A stretch of DNA of 64,000 nucleotides, taken from Heliomarina sp018223035 (GTDB lineage Bacteria > Pseudomonadota > Alphaproteobacteria > Rhodobacterales > Rhodobacteraceae). Positions 32,406 to 40,397 of this stretch are shown here, piece after piece. The translations under genes and the position numbers were made by a program. The notes below the pieces were generated by a model that saw nothing but the letters and a program-made list of their open reading frames with translations, was not told the DNA's origin and did not search any database. Positions within the stretch are counted from its first letter, which is position 1; each line of letters opens with the position of its first letter. Location: positions 62,001-126,000 of the forward strand of contig JAAEZD010000003.1 of assembly GCA_018223035.1 (NCBI GenBank). Direction: 5' to 3'.

Positions 32406-33788
32406 ATGAACGTGAGCGATACGATTGCACCCCAACTGAGTAACGAACCGAACATGGAAACGCTCCATGAATGGGACCGTCTGCACCAGATCCACCCCTG
32501 GGCGGCCATGGACGACTATCAGGGATATGACAACATGTTCGTCGACACGGCCGACGGCATTTATCTCTGGGACGGGAACGGCAAACGCTTTATCGACGGC
32601 CCCGGCGGCATGTGGTGCGTCCAGATCGGCTATGGCCGTGACGAAATGGCGGATGCCATCGCGCAGCAGGTCAAGAAACTGCCCTATACCTCGCCCTTTA
32701 CCAATACGACGGAACCCTCGGCCATCCTATCAAAGCGGCTCGCCGAAATGGCGCCCGGCGATCTCAACAACGTGTTCTTTACCACCGGCGGCTCGACAGC
32801 AGTGGATACCGCGCTGCGCACCATGCATTTCATGAACAACCGCCTCGGGCGGCACGACAAGAAGATCGTGATCGCGCGGGAAAAGGGCTATCACGGCTCG
32901 ACCTACCTTGCGCATTCCGTTACCGGCAAGGAACGCGACAAGAACCGTTTCGACGTTGAAAGCCGCCTTGTCCGCTTCCTCCCCGATGTGAACCCCTATC
33001 GCCGCCCCGATGGGATGAGCGTCGAGGAATGGTGCGATGAAAAAGTCGATGATCTTGAAAAGATGATCGCCGAAGTCGGACCCGAGAATGTCGGTGCCTT
33101 CATCGCCGAACCGATCCTGTCCTCGGGTGGGGTCATCGTCCCGCCGCCCGGTTACCACAAGCGCACCTTCGACATCTGCCGCGAACACGACATCCTCTAT
33201 ATCTCGGATGAGGTCGTGACCGGTTTCGGACGTCTCGGTCACTGGTTCTGCTCCGAGGAAGTTTTCGGCATCCAGCCCGACATGATTACCTGCGCCAAGG
33301 GCCTGACCTCGGGCTATCTGCCGCTCGGTGCCTGTATCATCTCGGATCGCGTCATGGAGCGCTGCGCCTCTCCCGACGATCCGGCGCTTTTCTCCAACGG
33401 TTACACCTATTCTGCGCACCCGGTCAGCTGCGTCGCGGCGCTGACAAACATCGAAATCATGGAACGAGAAAACATCCTCGAGCACGTGCGCGAGATCACG
33501 CCCTATTTTCAGGAACGCCTCCGCGCACTCAAGAAATTCCCGATCGTCGGCGATGCACGGGGCATGGGTCTTCTTGGCTGTATCGAAGGCAAGGGAAAGA
33601 CGCTCGAGGAAGAGCGCGAACTTGGCAATATGATTGACGCCGCCTGCGAGGAACTGGGGCTTCTGGTCCGTCCGCTGATCAACATGGCGGTGTTTTCTCC
33701 GCCCCTCGTGATCACCCGGGCGCAAATCGACGAAATGTTCGACCTGCTGGAAAAGGCGCTCGAAAAGGTGACCCGCGATCTCGCGTAG
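32406..33788 (+). CDS. Class III (omega) aminotransferase
   Basis: This 460-residue PLP enzyme of aminotransferase class III moves an amino group to or from the terminal carbon of an amine or omega-amino acid. Lys298 in DMITCAKGLTSGYLPLG is the Schiff-base lysine and Asp268 in YISDEVVTGFGR binds the PLP nitrogen. FFTTGGSTAVDTALR (about 125-138) and EKGYHGSTYLAHSVTGK form the phosphate pocket. It is the last gene of the unit that begins at 28073, 15 bp after the GcvT-like gene. Putrescine-, pyruvate- or taurine-type transaminases share this architecture, so the substrate remains open. Confidence 0.93.
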   Translation: MNVSDTIAPQLSNEPNMETLHEWDRLHQIHPWAAMDDYQGYDNMFVDTADGIYLWDGNGKRFIDGPGGMWCVQIGYGRDEMADAIAQQVKKLPYTSPFTNTTEPSAILSKRLAEMAPGDLNNVFFTTGGSTAVDTALRTMHFMNNRLGRHDKKIVIAREKGYHGSTYLAHSVTGKERDKNRFDVESRLVRFLPDVNPYRRPDGMSVEEWCDEKVDDLEKMIAEVGPENVGAFIAEPILSSGGVIVPPPGYHKRTFDICREHDILYISDEVVTGFGRLGHWFCSEEVFGIQPDMITCAKGLTSGYLPLGACIISDRVMERCASPDDPALFSNGYTYSAHPVSCVAALTNIEIMERENILEHVREITPYFQERLRALKKFPIVGDARGMGLLGCIEGKGKTLEEERELGNMIDAACEELGLLVRPLINMAVFSPPLVITRAQIDEMFDLLEKALEKVTRDLA

Positions 33789-33878
33789 GATCCACCCCGA
33801 CCTCATAGCGATTGCGCGACTCTCTGTTGGGGTGTTCTCATCCTGCTTACTGCCGCGCCAAGGGGGGGATAAAATTTG

Positions 33879-33890
33879 TTTGAGCGCTCA
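33879..33890. promoter_or_regulatory. TTTGAGCGCTCA palindrome, TetR operator site 3
   Basis: TTTGAGCGCTCA with the core at 33881-33890 lies 107 bp before the gene for the periplasmic binding protein. The core is identical to the other copies in the cluster; only the right flank (GTAAAA) deviates. Confidence 0.75.
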
Positions 33891-33997
33891 GTAAAACGTT
33901 GAGTCACGACACGATAGCCCATAGCCTGAAAGCCATGGAAAAGGCGCGCGCGGTCCGCCGCGCGGGTCAAAAATAACAAATCAACAGGGAGCTACCC

Positions 33998-35062
33998 ATG
34001 AACATCCTAACCAAGACGGCAACGTCCGTTGCAGCGGTTCTGGCACTCACGGCAGGAACTGTTCACGCTGCCGATCCGGATCTCGTTGTTTTTGACTGGG
34101 CCGGATACGAAGACCCGGAATTCTACACCAGCTACAACGAGGCGCACGGCGACGCGCCGACCTTCTCCTTCTTCGGAGACGAGGAAGAAGCCTTTCAGAA
34201 ACTGCGGTCTGGCTTTCAGGCCGATGCGGCACACCCCTGTGCGCAGTCCGTACCAAAGTGGATCGAAGCCGGCCTTCTCCAGCCGCTCGACACTTCCAAG
34301 ATCACCTACTGGGACGATCTTGATCCGGCCTTCCGCGATCTCGAAGCCTTTCAGAAAGACGGTGAGTACTACTTTGTCCCGATCGACTGGGGCAACACCG
34401 GCCTGACCTACAACACCGAATTGCAGAGCGAAGAGGACGTTTCCTCGCTACAGGCCTTCGCCGATCCCGCGAACCAGGGCCGCGTGTCCATCGGTGATAA
34501 CGTCGACGATGCCTATGCGCTGGGCTTCCTCGCAACCGGCGTAAAGGACTGGGCAAACGCCACCGACGAAGAGTTTCAGGCGGCGTCCGACTTCCTGCGG
34601 AAGGTCCACCAGAACGTGCGTTCCTACTGGGACTCCGGCTCATCCCTCGCGCAGTTAATGCAAAGCGGCGAGGTCTATCTTGCATGGGCCTGGAACGAAA
34701 CCTTCTCGACCATGTCCGGCGAAGGCCACCCCATCGCCATGAAGCGGGACACCAAGGAAGGCGCTTCAAGCTGGGTCTGCGGCTATGTTCACCTCAAGGA
34801 CGCGCCCGGCTCTGATGAAAAGTTTTATGATTTCATCAACGCATGGCTCGAACCCAAGACCGCCGATTATATCGTCAACGCCTGGGGCTATGGCCATTCC
34901 AACATGGTTGAAATGGGCAAGATGAGCGAAGAGGACCTCTCTGCCGTTGGTCTCAACACCAGCGAAAAGCTGCGTGACAATACGCTTTGGCAGGGTCCGG
35001 TTCCGGCAGAACTGCGAGAAAAGATGATCGCGGAATTCGAACTGATCAAGGCCGGCTTCTAA
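33998..35062 (+). CDS. PotD/PotF-like periplasmic binding protein
   Basis: This 354-residue type II binding protein belongs to the spermidine/putrescine family. Residues 1-24 form a signal peptide (LTKTATSVAAVLAL core, VHA cleavage). The mature protein starts ADPDLVVFDWAGYEDPEFY and contains YFVPIDWGNTGLTYNTE and WDSGSSLAQLMQSGEVYLAWAW-type ligand-site segments. GGGAG precedes the ATG. The matching permeases and ATPase are on the other strand at 37.5-40.4 kb, under an identical operator. Polyamine or quaternary-amine ligands fit the family. Terminator at 35106. Confidence 0.93.
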   Translation: MNILTKTATSVAAVLALTAGTVHAADPDLVVFDWAGYEDPEFYTSYNEAHGDAPTFSFFGDEEEAFQKLRSGFQADAAHPCAQSVPKWIEAGLLQPLDTSKITYWDDLDPAFRDLEAFQKDGEYYFVPIDWGNTGLTYNTELQSEEDVSSLQAFADPANQGRVSIGDNVDDAYALGFLATGVKDWANATDEEFQAASDFLRKVHQNVRSYWDSGSSLAQLMQSGEVYLAWAWNETFSTMSGEGHPIAMKRDTKEGASSWVCGYVHLKDAPGSDEKFYDFINAWLEPKTADYIVNAWGYGHSNMVEMGKMSEEDLSAVGLNTSEKLRDNTLWQGPVPAELREKMIAEFELIKAGF

Positions 35063-35105
35063 GCAAACCCCGGCCTCGAAACTCGGGCCATCGAGACACT
35101 TTTCG

Positions 35106-35141
35106 CCAGCCCCGGCTCAACCCGCCGGGGCTGGATTTTTT
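35106..35141 (+). terminator. Rho-independent terminator after the binding-protein gene
   Basis: CCAGCCCCGG (35106-35115) pairs with 35125-35134 around a 9-nt loop, followed by six T residues. It ends the one-gene unit 44 bp past the stop codon. Confidence 0.9.
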
Positions 35142-35244
35142 TAGCCTGACTGATTTCGGTTCCGCGTCGCGCGTGAAACTAGTCGCTTCCGTACACCAAC
35201 GTAAAACCGGTATCATCCCTGCAAGCCTTCGACGGGAGAAAGAG

Positions 35245-35559
35245 ATGCTGGAATTACGACCCAACTGCGAATGGTGCAACAAGTCACTGCCGCCCGACGC
35301 CACCGATGCGCGGATTTGCAGTTACGAATGCACCTACTGCGCCGAATGCGTCGAAACCGTACTGTTCAACGTCTGCGCGACCTGCGGCGGCGGGCTCGTC
35401 CCCCGTCCGATCCGGCCCCGACATGCCCATCGCGAACAACCAAAACTCGGCCTCGGTGTTCATCCCGCCAGCACGAAACGCGTTCACTCGAAATGGCGCG
35501 AACAAGACGTCAGCGAAATCAGCCTCAAACTCAGGGATATCCCGCCAGCCGAACGCTGA
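35245..35559 (+). CDS. DUF1272 small zinc-ribbon-like protein
   Basis: This 104-residue protein has a Cys-rich first half: CEWC (residues 9-12), CSYECTYCAEC (about 28-38) and CATCGG (about 48-53). This pattern typifies DUF1272, a small presumed zinc-binding family without known function. The second half is basic, low in conservation and contains RPIRPRH. The ATG at 35245 follows GGGAGAAAGAG. It sits alone after the terminator and converges with the methyltransferase operon (1-2 bp between stops). The C-terminal extension is longer than the bare domain of about 55-80 residues. Confidence 0.85.
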   Translation: MLELRPNCEWCNKSLPPDATDARICSYECTYCAECVETVLFNVCATCGGGLVPRPIRPRHAHREQPKLGLGVHPASTKRVHSKWREQDVSEISLKLRDIPPAER

Positions 35560-35560
35560 A

Positions 35561-36343
35561 CTATCCCGGTCGACGGGCGCGCAGATGGTGCGGACAATGC
35601 TCACCGCTCGCCAGCACCTTGTTCATTGCCGTCCAGGTATCGATCTGGCCAGCGATGAACTCGGCACCGAAGCGCGACTCTAATCGCGCCCGCTCCGGCC
35701 CGGTGAGATAGGCATATTCCTCTTCCGCCACTTCCTTGTACCACGGGTTCCGGTTCAGCAGGGAAATCTCCTCGAACCCCGCTGCCTGAAGCGCCTTGTC
35801 GTAGCGGTCGGGCGAGGCCATCGCGAAGTCCAGATCTTCGGCGATGATATATGCCTTCATCTCTGCCGACGGTTCCCCTTCGTGCGATATCAGCCAGTCC
35901 GACGCGGCAAACCAGCCGCCCGGGCGCAGAATGCGGAACACCTCGGCTGAAAGCGCCTCCTTGTCCGGTATATGGATGATCGAATCCTTTGAATAGACCA
36001 CGTCGAAACTCTCGTCGGCAAAATCGAACGGCCCCGGCGTGACCTCTCGGATCGTGACCCGGTCAGCGACTCCTGCCGCATCGACACGGCGCTGCGCCGC
36101 CGCACAGACATCGCGCTCCACGTCGATCCCGACAACCTCTGCCGCGCCACATTCCTTGGCTAAAAGAACGGATATCGCGCCCGAGCCACAGCCGATATCC
36201 AGCACACGCTTGCCTTTCAGTTCCAAGCCCTGAACCACGCGCAGCGCCTCCTCCGCACCGCCCGGCGAAAGGTATCCCTCTCCCCAAAGGTCTTCGAGGA
36301 AATCGATATGGAGATCGTCGTAAAGAAGCTCGCTGTCGCTCAT
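35561..36343 (-). CDS. SAM-dependent methyltransferase, phosphoethanolamine-methyltransferase-like
   Basis: This class I methyltransferase has about 260 residues. LLYDDLHIDFLEDLWGEGYL and SPGGAEEALRVV precede motif I VLDIGCGSGAISVLLA; VVYSKDSIIHIPDKEAL is the post-I acidic/IIHI region. The WGEGYLSPGG block before motif I is characteristic of phosphoethanolamine and related N-methyltransferases. The start at 36343 overlaps the stop of the preceding Rieske gene by ATGA; upstream in-frame codons read into that gene. It is the last gene of the minus-strand unit. A methyl-adding enzyme in an apparently demethylating regulon is unexpected. Confidence 0.85.
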   Translation of the reverse strand: MSDSELLYDDLHIDFLEDLWGEGYLSPGGAEEALRVVQGLELKGKRVLDIGCGSGAISVLLAKECGAAEVVGIDVERDVCAAAQRRVDAAGVADRVTIREVTPGPFDFADESFDVVYSKDSIIHIPDKEALSAEVFRILRPGGWFAASDWLISHEGEPSAEMKAYIIAEDLDFAMASPDRYDKALQAAGFEEISLLNRNPWYKEVAEEEYAYLTGPERARLESRFGAEFIAGQIDTWTAMNKVLASGEHCPHHLRARRPG

Positions 36344-37566
36344 GCTTTCCTGCCCATCCGTTCGAGATAAAGATCGAGAAACCGCTTGGTAAAGGCTTCC
36401 ATCCCGGCCAGCGGACCGGGTTCGTAATAGCGGGAGTTCACCCCCTGCTGGTTCTTTTCGATGATGAATTTGTCGGCTTTGGTGGTGACGTCCCACAACC
36501 ATGTCAGCCGCTCGCGGTCATAATCGCGCCCCTCTTCCGCATCCTCATGAACCAGCCAGATAATTTCCTGTATCGAATTCTGGGTATCGACCGGGATGAA
36601 CCGGTAAAGCACGGCATGATCGTTGTAGATCAGAACGGGATTGAAGATACCGACATACAGATCGCATGCGGCCTGGTCGAACCCCATGATATCCCCCAAC
36701 AGCGGCGCAACCTGTTTGCCATCTTCGCTGCCGGTATCCGTCCCCTCGTAAAGCGAATGACGGCTGACCGTGTAGTCGACCGACCCCGGCGGGCACAGCG
36801 GACCAACTCGATCCACCGTATCCGTCGGAATGCGCAAGGCGTCCGATCGCGGGATCATCGCCTCGTTCAGCGGTTCCATCCGGTCGAAGTCCATATGCGT
36901 CGGATGCGCCCGCGCAAATTCCGGATGGGCCGGCGCGCAATGGTAGCACTCGTTGTAATTCTCGACGAGCAGCTTCCAGTTCGCCTTGACCGGATAGCTT
37001 TCCCGATGCGCGATCCGGGTCTTCTCAAGCTGGAAAGGCGCAAGGATATGATCCAGCTCGGCCCGGGCCGCCTCAAAACTGGCAGGCTCTTCGGCAAAGG
37101 ACACAAAGATCAGACCGTGAAAGATCTCGAAGGGAACAGGTTTCAGCCCAAGCGCAGACCGGTCCAGCCCCGCATCCATCAGCCGGGCAGAGAACAGACT
37201 GCCATCCAGATTATAAGTCCAGGCGTGATACGGACAGGAAAACCGCCGCGCGTTGCCACGCTGCTCAAGACAGACGCGTGATCCCCGATGACGGCAGACA
37301 TTCGCCAGCGCGTGAATCTCCCCATCTCCGTCCCTCGCGATAATGACGGATTCCTCCATCATCTCGAACAGCAGGAAATCCCCCGGCGCGCGCAGCTCGC
37401 TGATGTGACCGGCGAAATGCCAGTCCGACATGAATACCCGTTCCATATCCTCCCTAAAGATTTCGGGAGAGGTGTAGAACCCCTGCTCAAGCGCATTCCC
37501 ATCGCGATGACGCGAAAGCATCTCGGGCAGACTTACCTCGGTTTTGCTCTTGGTATGGGCGGTCAT
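36340..37566 (-). CDS. Rieske non-heme iron oxygenase, alpha subunit (second copy)
   Basis: This Rieske oxygenase of about 408 residues has the [2Fe-2S] motif CRHRG...CPYHAW and the mononuclear-iron motif NYNECYHCAPAHPEF, typical of the betaine/choline monooxygenase branch (GbcA-like). A C-terminal VTTKADKFIIEKNQQGVNS matches that branch too. The ATG at 37566 is 4 bp after the transporter ATPase stop; codons upstream fall inside the ATPase gene. It is translated between the ATPase and the methyltransferase. Of the three Rieske proteins here this one looks most like glycine-betaine demethylases, but the substrate is not proven. Confidence 0.93.
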   Translation of the reverse strand: MTAHTKSKTEVSLPEMLSRHRDGNALEQGFYTSPEIFREDMERVFMSDWHFAGHISELRAPGDFLLFEMMEESVIIARDGDGEIHALANVCRHRGSRVCLEQRGNARRFSCPYHAWTYNLDGSLFSARLMDAGLDRSALGLKPVPFEIFHGLIFVSFAEEPASFEAARAELDHILAPFQLEKTRIAHRESYPVKANWKLLVENYNECYHCAPAHPEFARAHPTHMDFDRMEPLNEAMIPRSDALRIPTDTVDRVGPLCPPGSVDYTVSRHSLYEGTDTGSEDGKQVAPLLGDIMGFDQAACDLYVGIFNPVLIYNDHAVLYRFIPVDTQNSIQEIIWLVHEDAEEGRDYDRERLTWLWDVTTKADKFIIEKNQQGVNSRYYEPGPLAGMEAFTKRFLDLYLERMGRKA

Positions 37567-37570
37567 GGCC

Positions 37571-38665
37571 TCACTCGAACAGAACGATGGATTCAGCACC
37601 CCATCCCACACGCACCTCGCTCCCGGCCGGAAGAACAGAGCGGCCGGCGGTATTGCGCATCGACAGGGTCACCGGCGCCTTCGTCTCGTTCAGCGCCACG
37701 CTGTAATAGGTCATATCGCCGTAATACGATGTCGAGGTCACGACCCCCTTGGCCACAGCCTCGGCCGTTTGCCGTTCGTCGAACAGGATGGTGAGCATTT
37801 CGGGCCTGACCCCCACGGATTCAACCGAATCCGCATCCAACCCGTCCGGCACATGGCTTGCCGGTACCGTGACCTTGCCCAGCGCCGGAATATCCAGACT
37901 GACGCCCGCATCGCTCTGACCCGTGGCCCGCGCATCGAGGAAATTCATGACCCCGATAAAGGACGCGACCCGCTTGCTGACCGGGTGCCGGTAAAGCCCC
38001 TCGGGGCTGTCGATTTGCGCGATGTCGCCTTCGAACATCACTGCGATCCGGTCCGACATGATCAGCGCTTCCTCCTGATCGTGGGTCACGAGGATGAACG
38101 TAATTCCGATGGATTGCTGCAACTGGCGCAGTTCGACCTGCATCTGCTCGCGCAGCTTCTTGTCCAGTGCCGACAGCGGTTCGTCCAATAGAACCACCTT
38201 GGGCCGCATCACCAGCGCCCGCGCCAACGCCACCCGCTGGCGCTGCCCTCCCGAAAGCTCATGCGCCGCGCGGCCGCCGTAACCGGACAGATCGACCATC
38301 GACAGCGCCTTGTTGACCTCGTCGGTCACCTCGCTTTTCGGCAGTTTTTTCCGCTTCAGCCCATAAGCCACGTTTTCAGCCACGCTTAGATGCGGAAAGA
38401 TCGCATAGGACTGGAACACCATGTTGGTGGGCCGCCGGTTTGCGGGAATGCCCCGCATCGACTTGCCGTCAATCACGATTTCTCCGCCACTCGGGTCTTC
38501 GAACCCGGCGATCATCCGCAGCAGCGTGGTTTTGCCACACCCCGACGGCCCAAGCAGCGAAAAGAACTCGCCTTCGCGGATATTCGCATTGATGCCGTTC
38601 AGCGCTTTGACGGTGCCGAATGACTTGGCCACGTCCCTGAGTTCGATGATCGGCTTTTCTGACAT
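37571..38665 (-). CDS. Polyamine-type ABC transporter ATPase (PotA/PotG-like)
   Basis: This 364-residue ATPase has Walker A GPSGCGKTT, Q-loop NMVFQSYAIFPHL, signature LSGGQRQRVALARAL, Walker B VVLLDEPLSALD and H-loop LVTHDQEEAL, followed by a TOBE domain (about 280-360). The ATG at 38665 begins MSEKPIIELRDVAKSFG; an open frame further upstream runs through the permease gene and is not used. Its permease partners precede it on the same strand with overlapping ends. The system resembles PotFGHI importers and is split from its binding protein at 33998. Confidence 0.95.
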   Translation of the reverse strand: MSEKPIIELRDVAKSFGTVKALNGINANIREGEFFSLLGPSGCGKTTLLRMIAGFEDPSGGEIVIDGKSMRGIPANRRPTNMVFQSYAIFPHLSVAENVAYGLKRKKLPKSEVTDEVNKALSMVDLSGYGGRAAHELSGGQRQRVALARALVMRPKVVLLDEPLSALDKKLREQMQVELRQLQQSIGITFILVTHDQEEALIMSDRIAVMFEGDIAQIDSPEGLYRHPVSKRVASFIGVMNFLDARATGQSDAGVSLDIPALGKVTVPASHVPDGLDADSVESVGVRPEMLTILFDERQTAEAVAKGVVTSTSYYGDMTYYSVALNETKAPVTLSMRNTAGRSVLPAGSEVRVGWGAESIVLFE

Positions 38666-38666
38666 A

Positions 38667-39497
38667 TTATATGAAACCTCCGGCGGCAGCTTCGACGCCC
38701 TGTCGTTTGGCCGAACGCTGACGGAACCACTCGGCAAGAATAAGAAGGATAATGGACAGAACCAGAAGGATTGTCCCAAGCGCCATGATCGACGGCAGTT
38801 TGCTCGGGAAACGCAGCTGGCTCCAGATATAGACGGGTAGAGTCGCATCGGTGCCCGTCAGGAAGAACGCAATGATGAATTCATCGAGTGAGATCGTGAA
38901 AGTGATGAGAAGGCTCGAAATCACCCCCGGCAGGACCAGCGGAAAGATCACGCGCTTGAACGTGCCCCAGTTGGTTTCGCCCAGATCGAAAGACGCTTCT
39001 TCAAGGTTTCGGTCCAGACCCTGAAAGGCCGAACTCAGGATCGCGATGGAATAGGGCATGCAGATCAGGATATGGCCTGCGATCACCGTCCAGAGCGACA
39101 GGCTGAACCCAAGCTGCATCAACACGACCAGCAGCGCGACGGCGACGATGATTTCCGGCAGGACCAGCGGCAACATAATGAAACCGATCACGCCCTTCTG
39201 TCCCGGGAACCTGTAGCGCGCGGCCGCCCGCGCCGCACAGGCGCCAAGCAATGTAGAGACCACCGCCGTGGTGACGGCAACGAAAAGGCTGTTCTCAACC
39301 GAACGTGCCAAGGCATCGTTGTTGACGAGCACAGTGAACCATTCGGTCGTGAACCCGCTCAGCGGAAAAGCGATGATGGTCGATTCATTGAAGGCGAACA
39401 GCGGCAGCAGGATCACCGGCGCATAAAGGAACACCATGTAGAGAAAGGCATATACCGCTAGCCAGTTCCAAAGCTTCTTGGCGCGTCCCGGTCTCAT
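38667..39497 (-). CDS. Polyamine-type ABC permease (PotC/PotI-like)
   Basis: This 276-residue inner-membrane permease has six predicted helices and the EAA-type cytoplasmic loop LEEASFDLGETNWGTFKRVIFPLVLPGV. An N-terminal RPGRAKKLWNW leads into the first helix and FAFNESTIIAFPLSGFTTEWF resembles PotC/PotI. Its start overlaps the previous permease stop by ATGA and its own stop abuts the ATPase start. Together with the PotB/PotH-like partner it forms the importer channel. Confidence 0.95.
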   Translation of the reverse strand: MRPGRAKKLWNWLAVYAFLYMVFLYAPVILLPLFAFNESTIIAFPLSGFTTEWFTVLVNNDALARSVENSLFVAVTTAVVSTLLGACAARAAARYRFPGQKGVIGFIMLPLVLPEIIVAVALLVVLMQLGFSLSLWTVIAGHILICMPYSIAILSSAFQGLDRNLEEASFDLGETNWGTFKRVIFPLVLPGVISSLLITFTISLDEFIIAFFLTGTDATLPVYIWSQLRFPSKLPSIMALGTILLVLSIILLILAEWFRQRSAKRQGVEAAAGGFI

Positions 39498-40354
39498 TGC
39501 ACGCGCCCTCCGAATTTTTTGCCGACAAGGAAGATCACAAGGCTGATCGAGGATACGATCACCATCGAAGACACGGCCAGCGCGGCCCCCAGCGGCGCGT
39601 TATTTGCCTTGCCGAACTGGATCTGGATCATGTTCGAAATCATGAGACCGTCCGTTCCCCCGACAAGGCGCGGCGTCACAAAATCGCCGACAGTCGGGAT
39701 CAGGACAATCAGGGTCGAGGCAATCACGCCCGGCATCGCCAGCGGCAGCGTCACGCGAAAGAACCGGCGCACGGCCCCGTCGCCAAGATCCTCCGCCGCT
39801 TCCAGCAGCGATCGGTCGATCTTTTCCAGCGCCACGAAAATCGGAAGGATCGCAAACGGCGCCCAGGCATGGGCCAGCGTAATCACCACCGCATTCACGT
39901 TATAAAGCAGAAAGGTCAGAGGCTCATCGATGATCCCCAGACCGGTCAGCGCCGAATTCAGCACGCCGTTATAGCCGAGGATGACCTTCCACAGGAATAC
40001 CCGCAGCAGGTAGCTGGTCCAGAACGGAATGGTGATCAGGAACAGCCACAGCGCCTTGCGCCGCGTGACATGAAAACTGAGGTAGTATGCAATGGGAAAG
40101 GCCAGAACCACTGTTACCAGCGTGACAACCAGCGAGACCCAGAGCGACCGAAAGATAAGTGTCCGATAGATCGGCTGCGTCCACGCCTCGCGATAGTTGT
40201 TCAGGGTGATCGTGGTGTCGATATCCAGATAGTCCTGCGTCCAGAAGCTGAACGTGACCACCGTCAACAGTGGCGCCGCCAGCAGCAACAGTGCGTAAAC
40301 CAGTGTGGGACTTATAAGCGTCAGCCCCTGTCGCGCTTCCCGGTTCAAAATCAT
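39494..40354 (-). CDS. Polyamine-type ABC permease (PotB/PotH-like)
   Basis: This permease of about 286 residues opens with LTLISPTLVYALLLLAAPLL (first helix) and carries the EAA loop LEAAEDLGDGAVRRFFRVTLPLAMPGV. VNAVVITLAHAWAPFAILP and a C-terminal cytoplasmic helix complete the fold. The ATG at 40354 (MILNREARQG) was preferred; further upstream the frame lacks hydrophobic or conserved sequence. It lies 43 bp after the third Rieske gene, in the same unit. Confidence 0.93.
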   Translation of the reverse strand: MILNREARQGLTLISPTLVYALLLLAAPLLTVVTFSFWTQDYLDIDTTITLNNYREAWTQPIYRTLIFRSLWVSLVVTLVTVVLAFPIAYYLSFHVTRRKALWLFLITIPFWTSYLLRVFLWKVILGYNGVLNSALTGLGIIDEPLTFLLYNVNAVVITLAHAWAPFAILPIFVALEKIDRSLLEAAEDLGDGAVRRFFRVTLPLAMPGVIASTLIVLIPTVGDFVTPRLVGGTDGLMISNMIQIQFGKANNAPLGAALAVSSMVIVSSISLVIFLVGKKFGGRVQ

Positions 40355-40397
40355 GCGCGAAACCGACGGTCGCGCAGGTCTAAAGTCACTGCCATTC

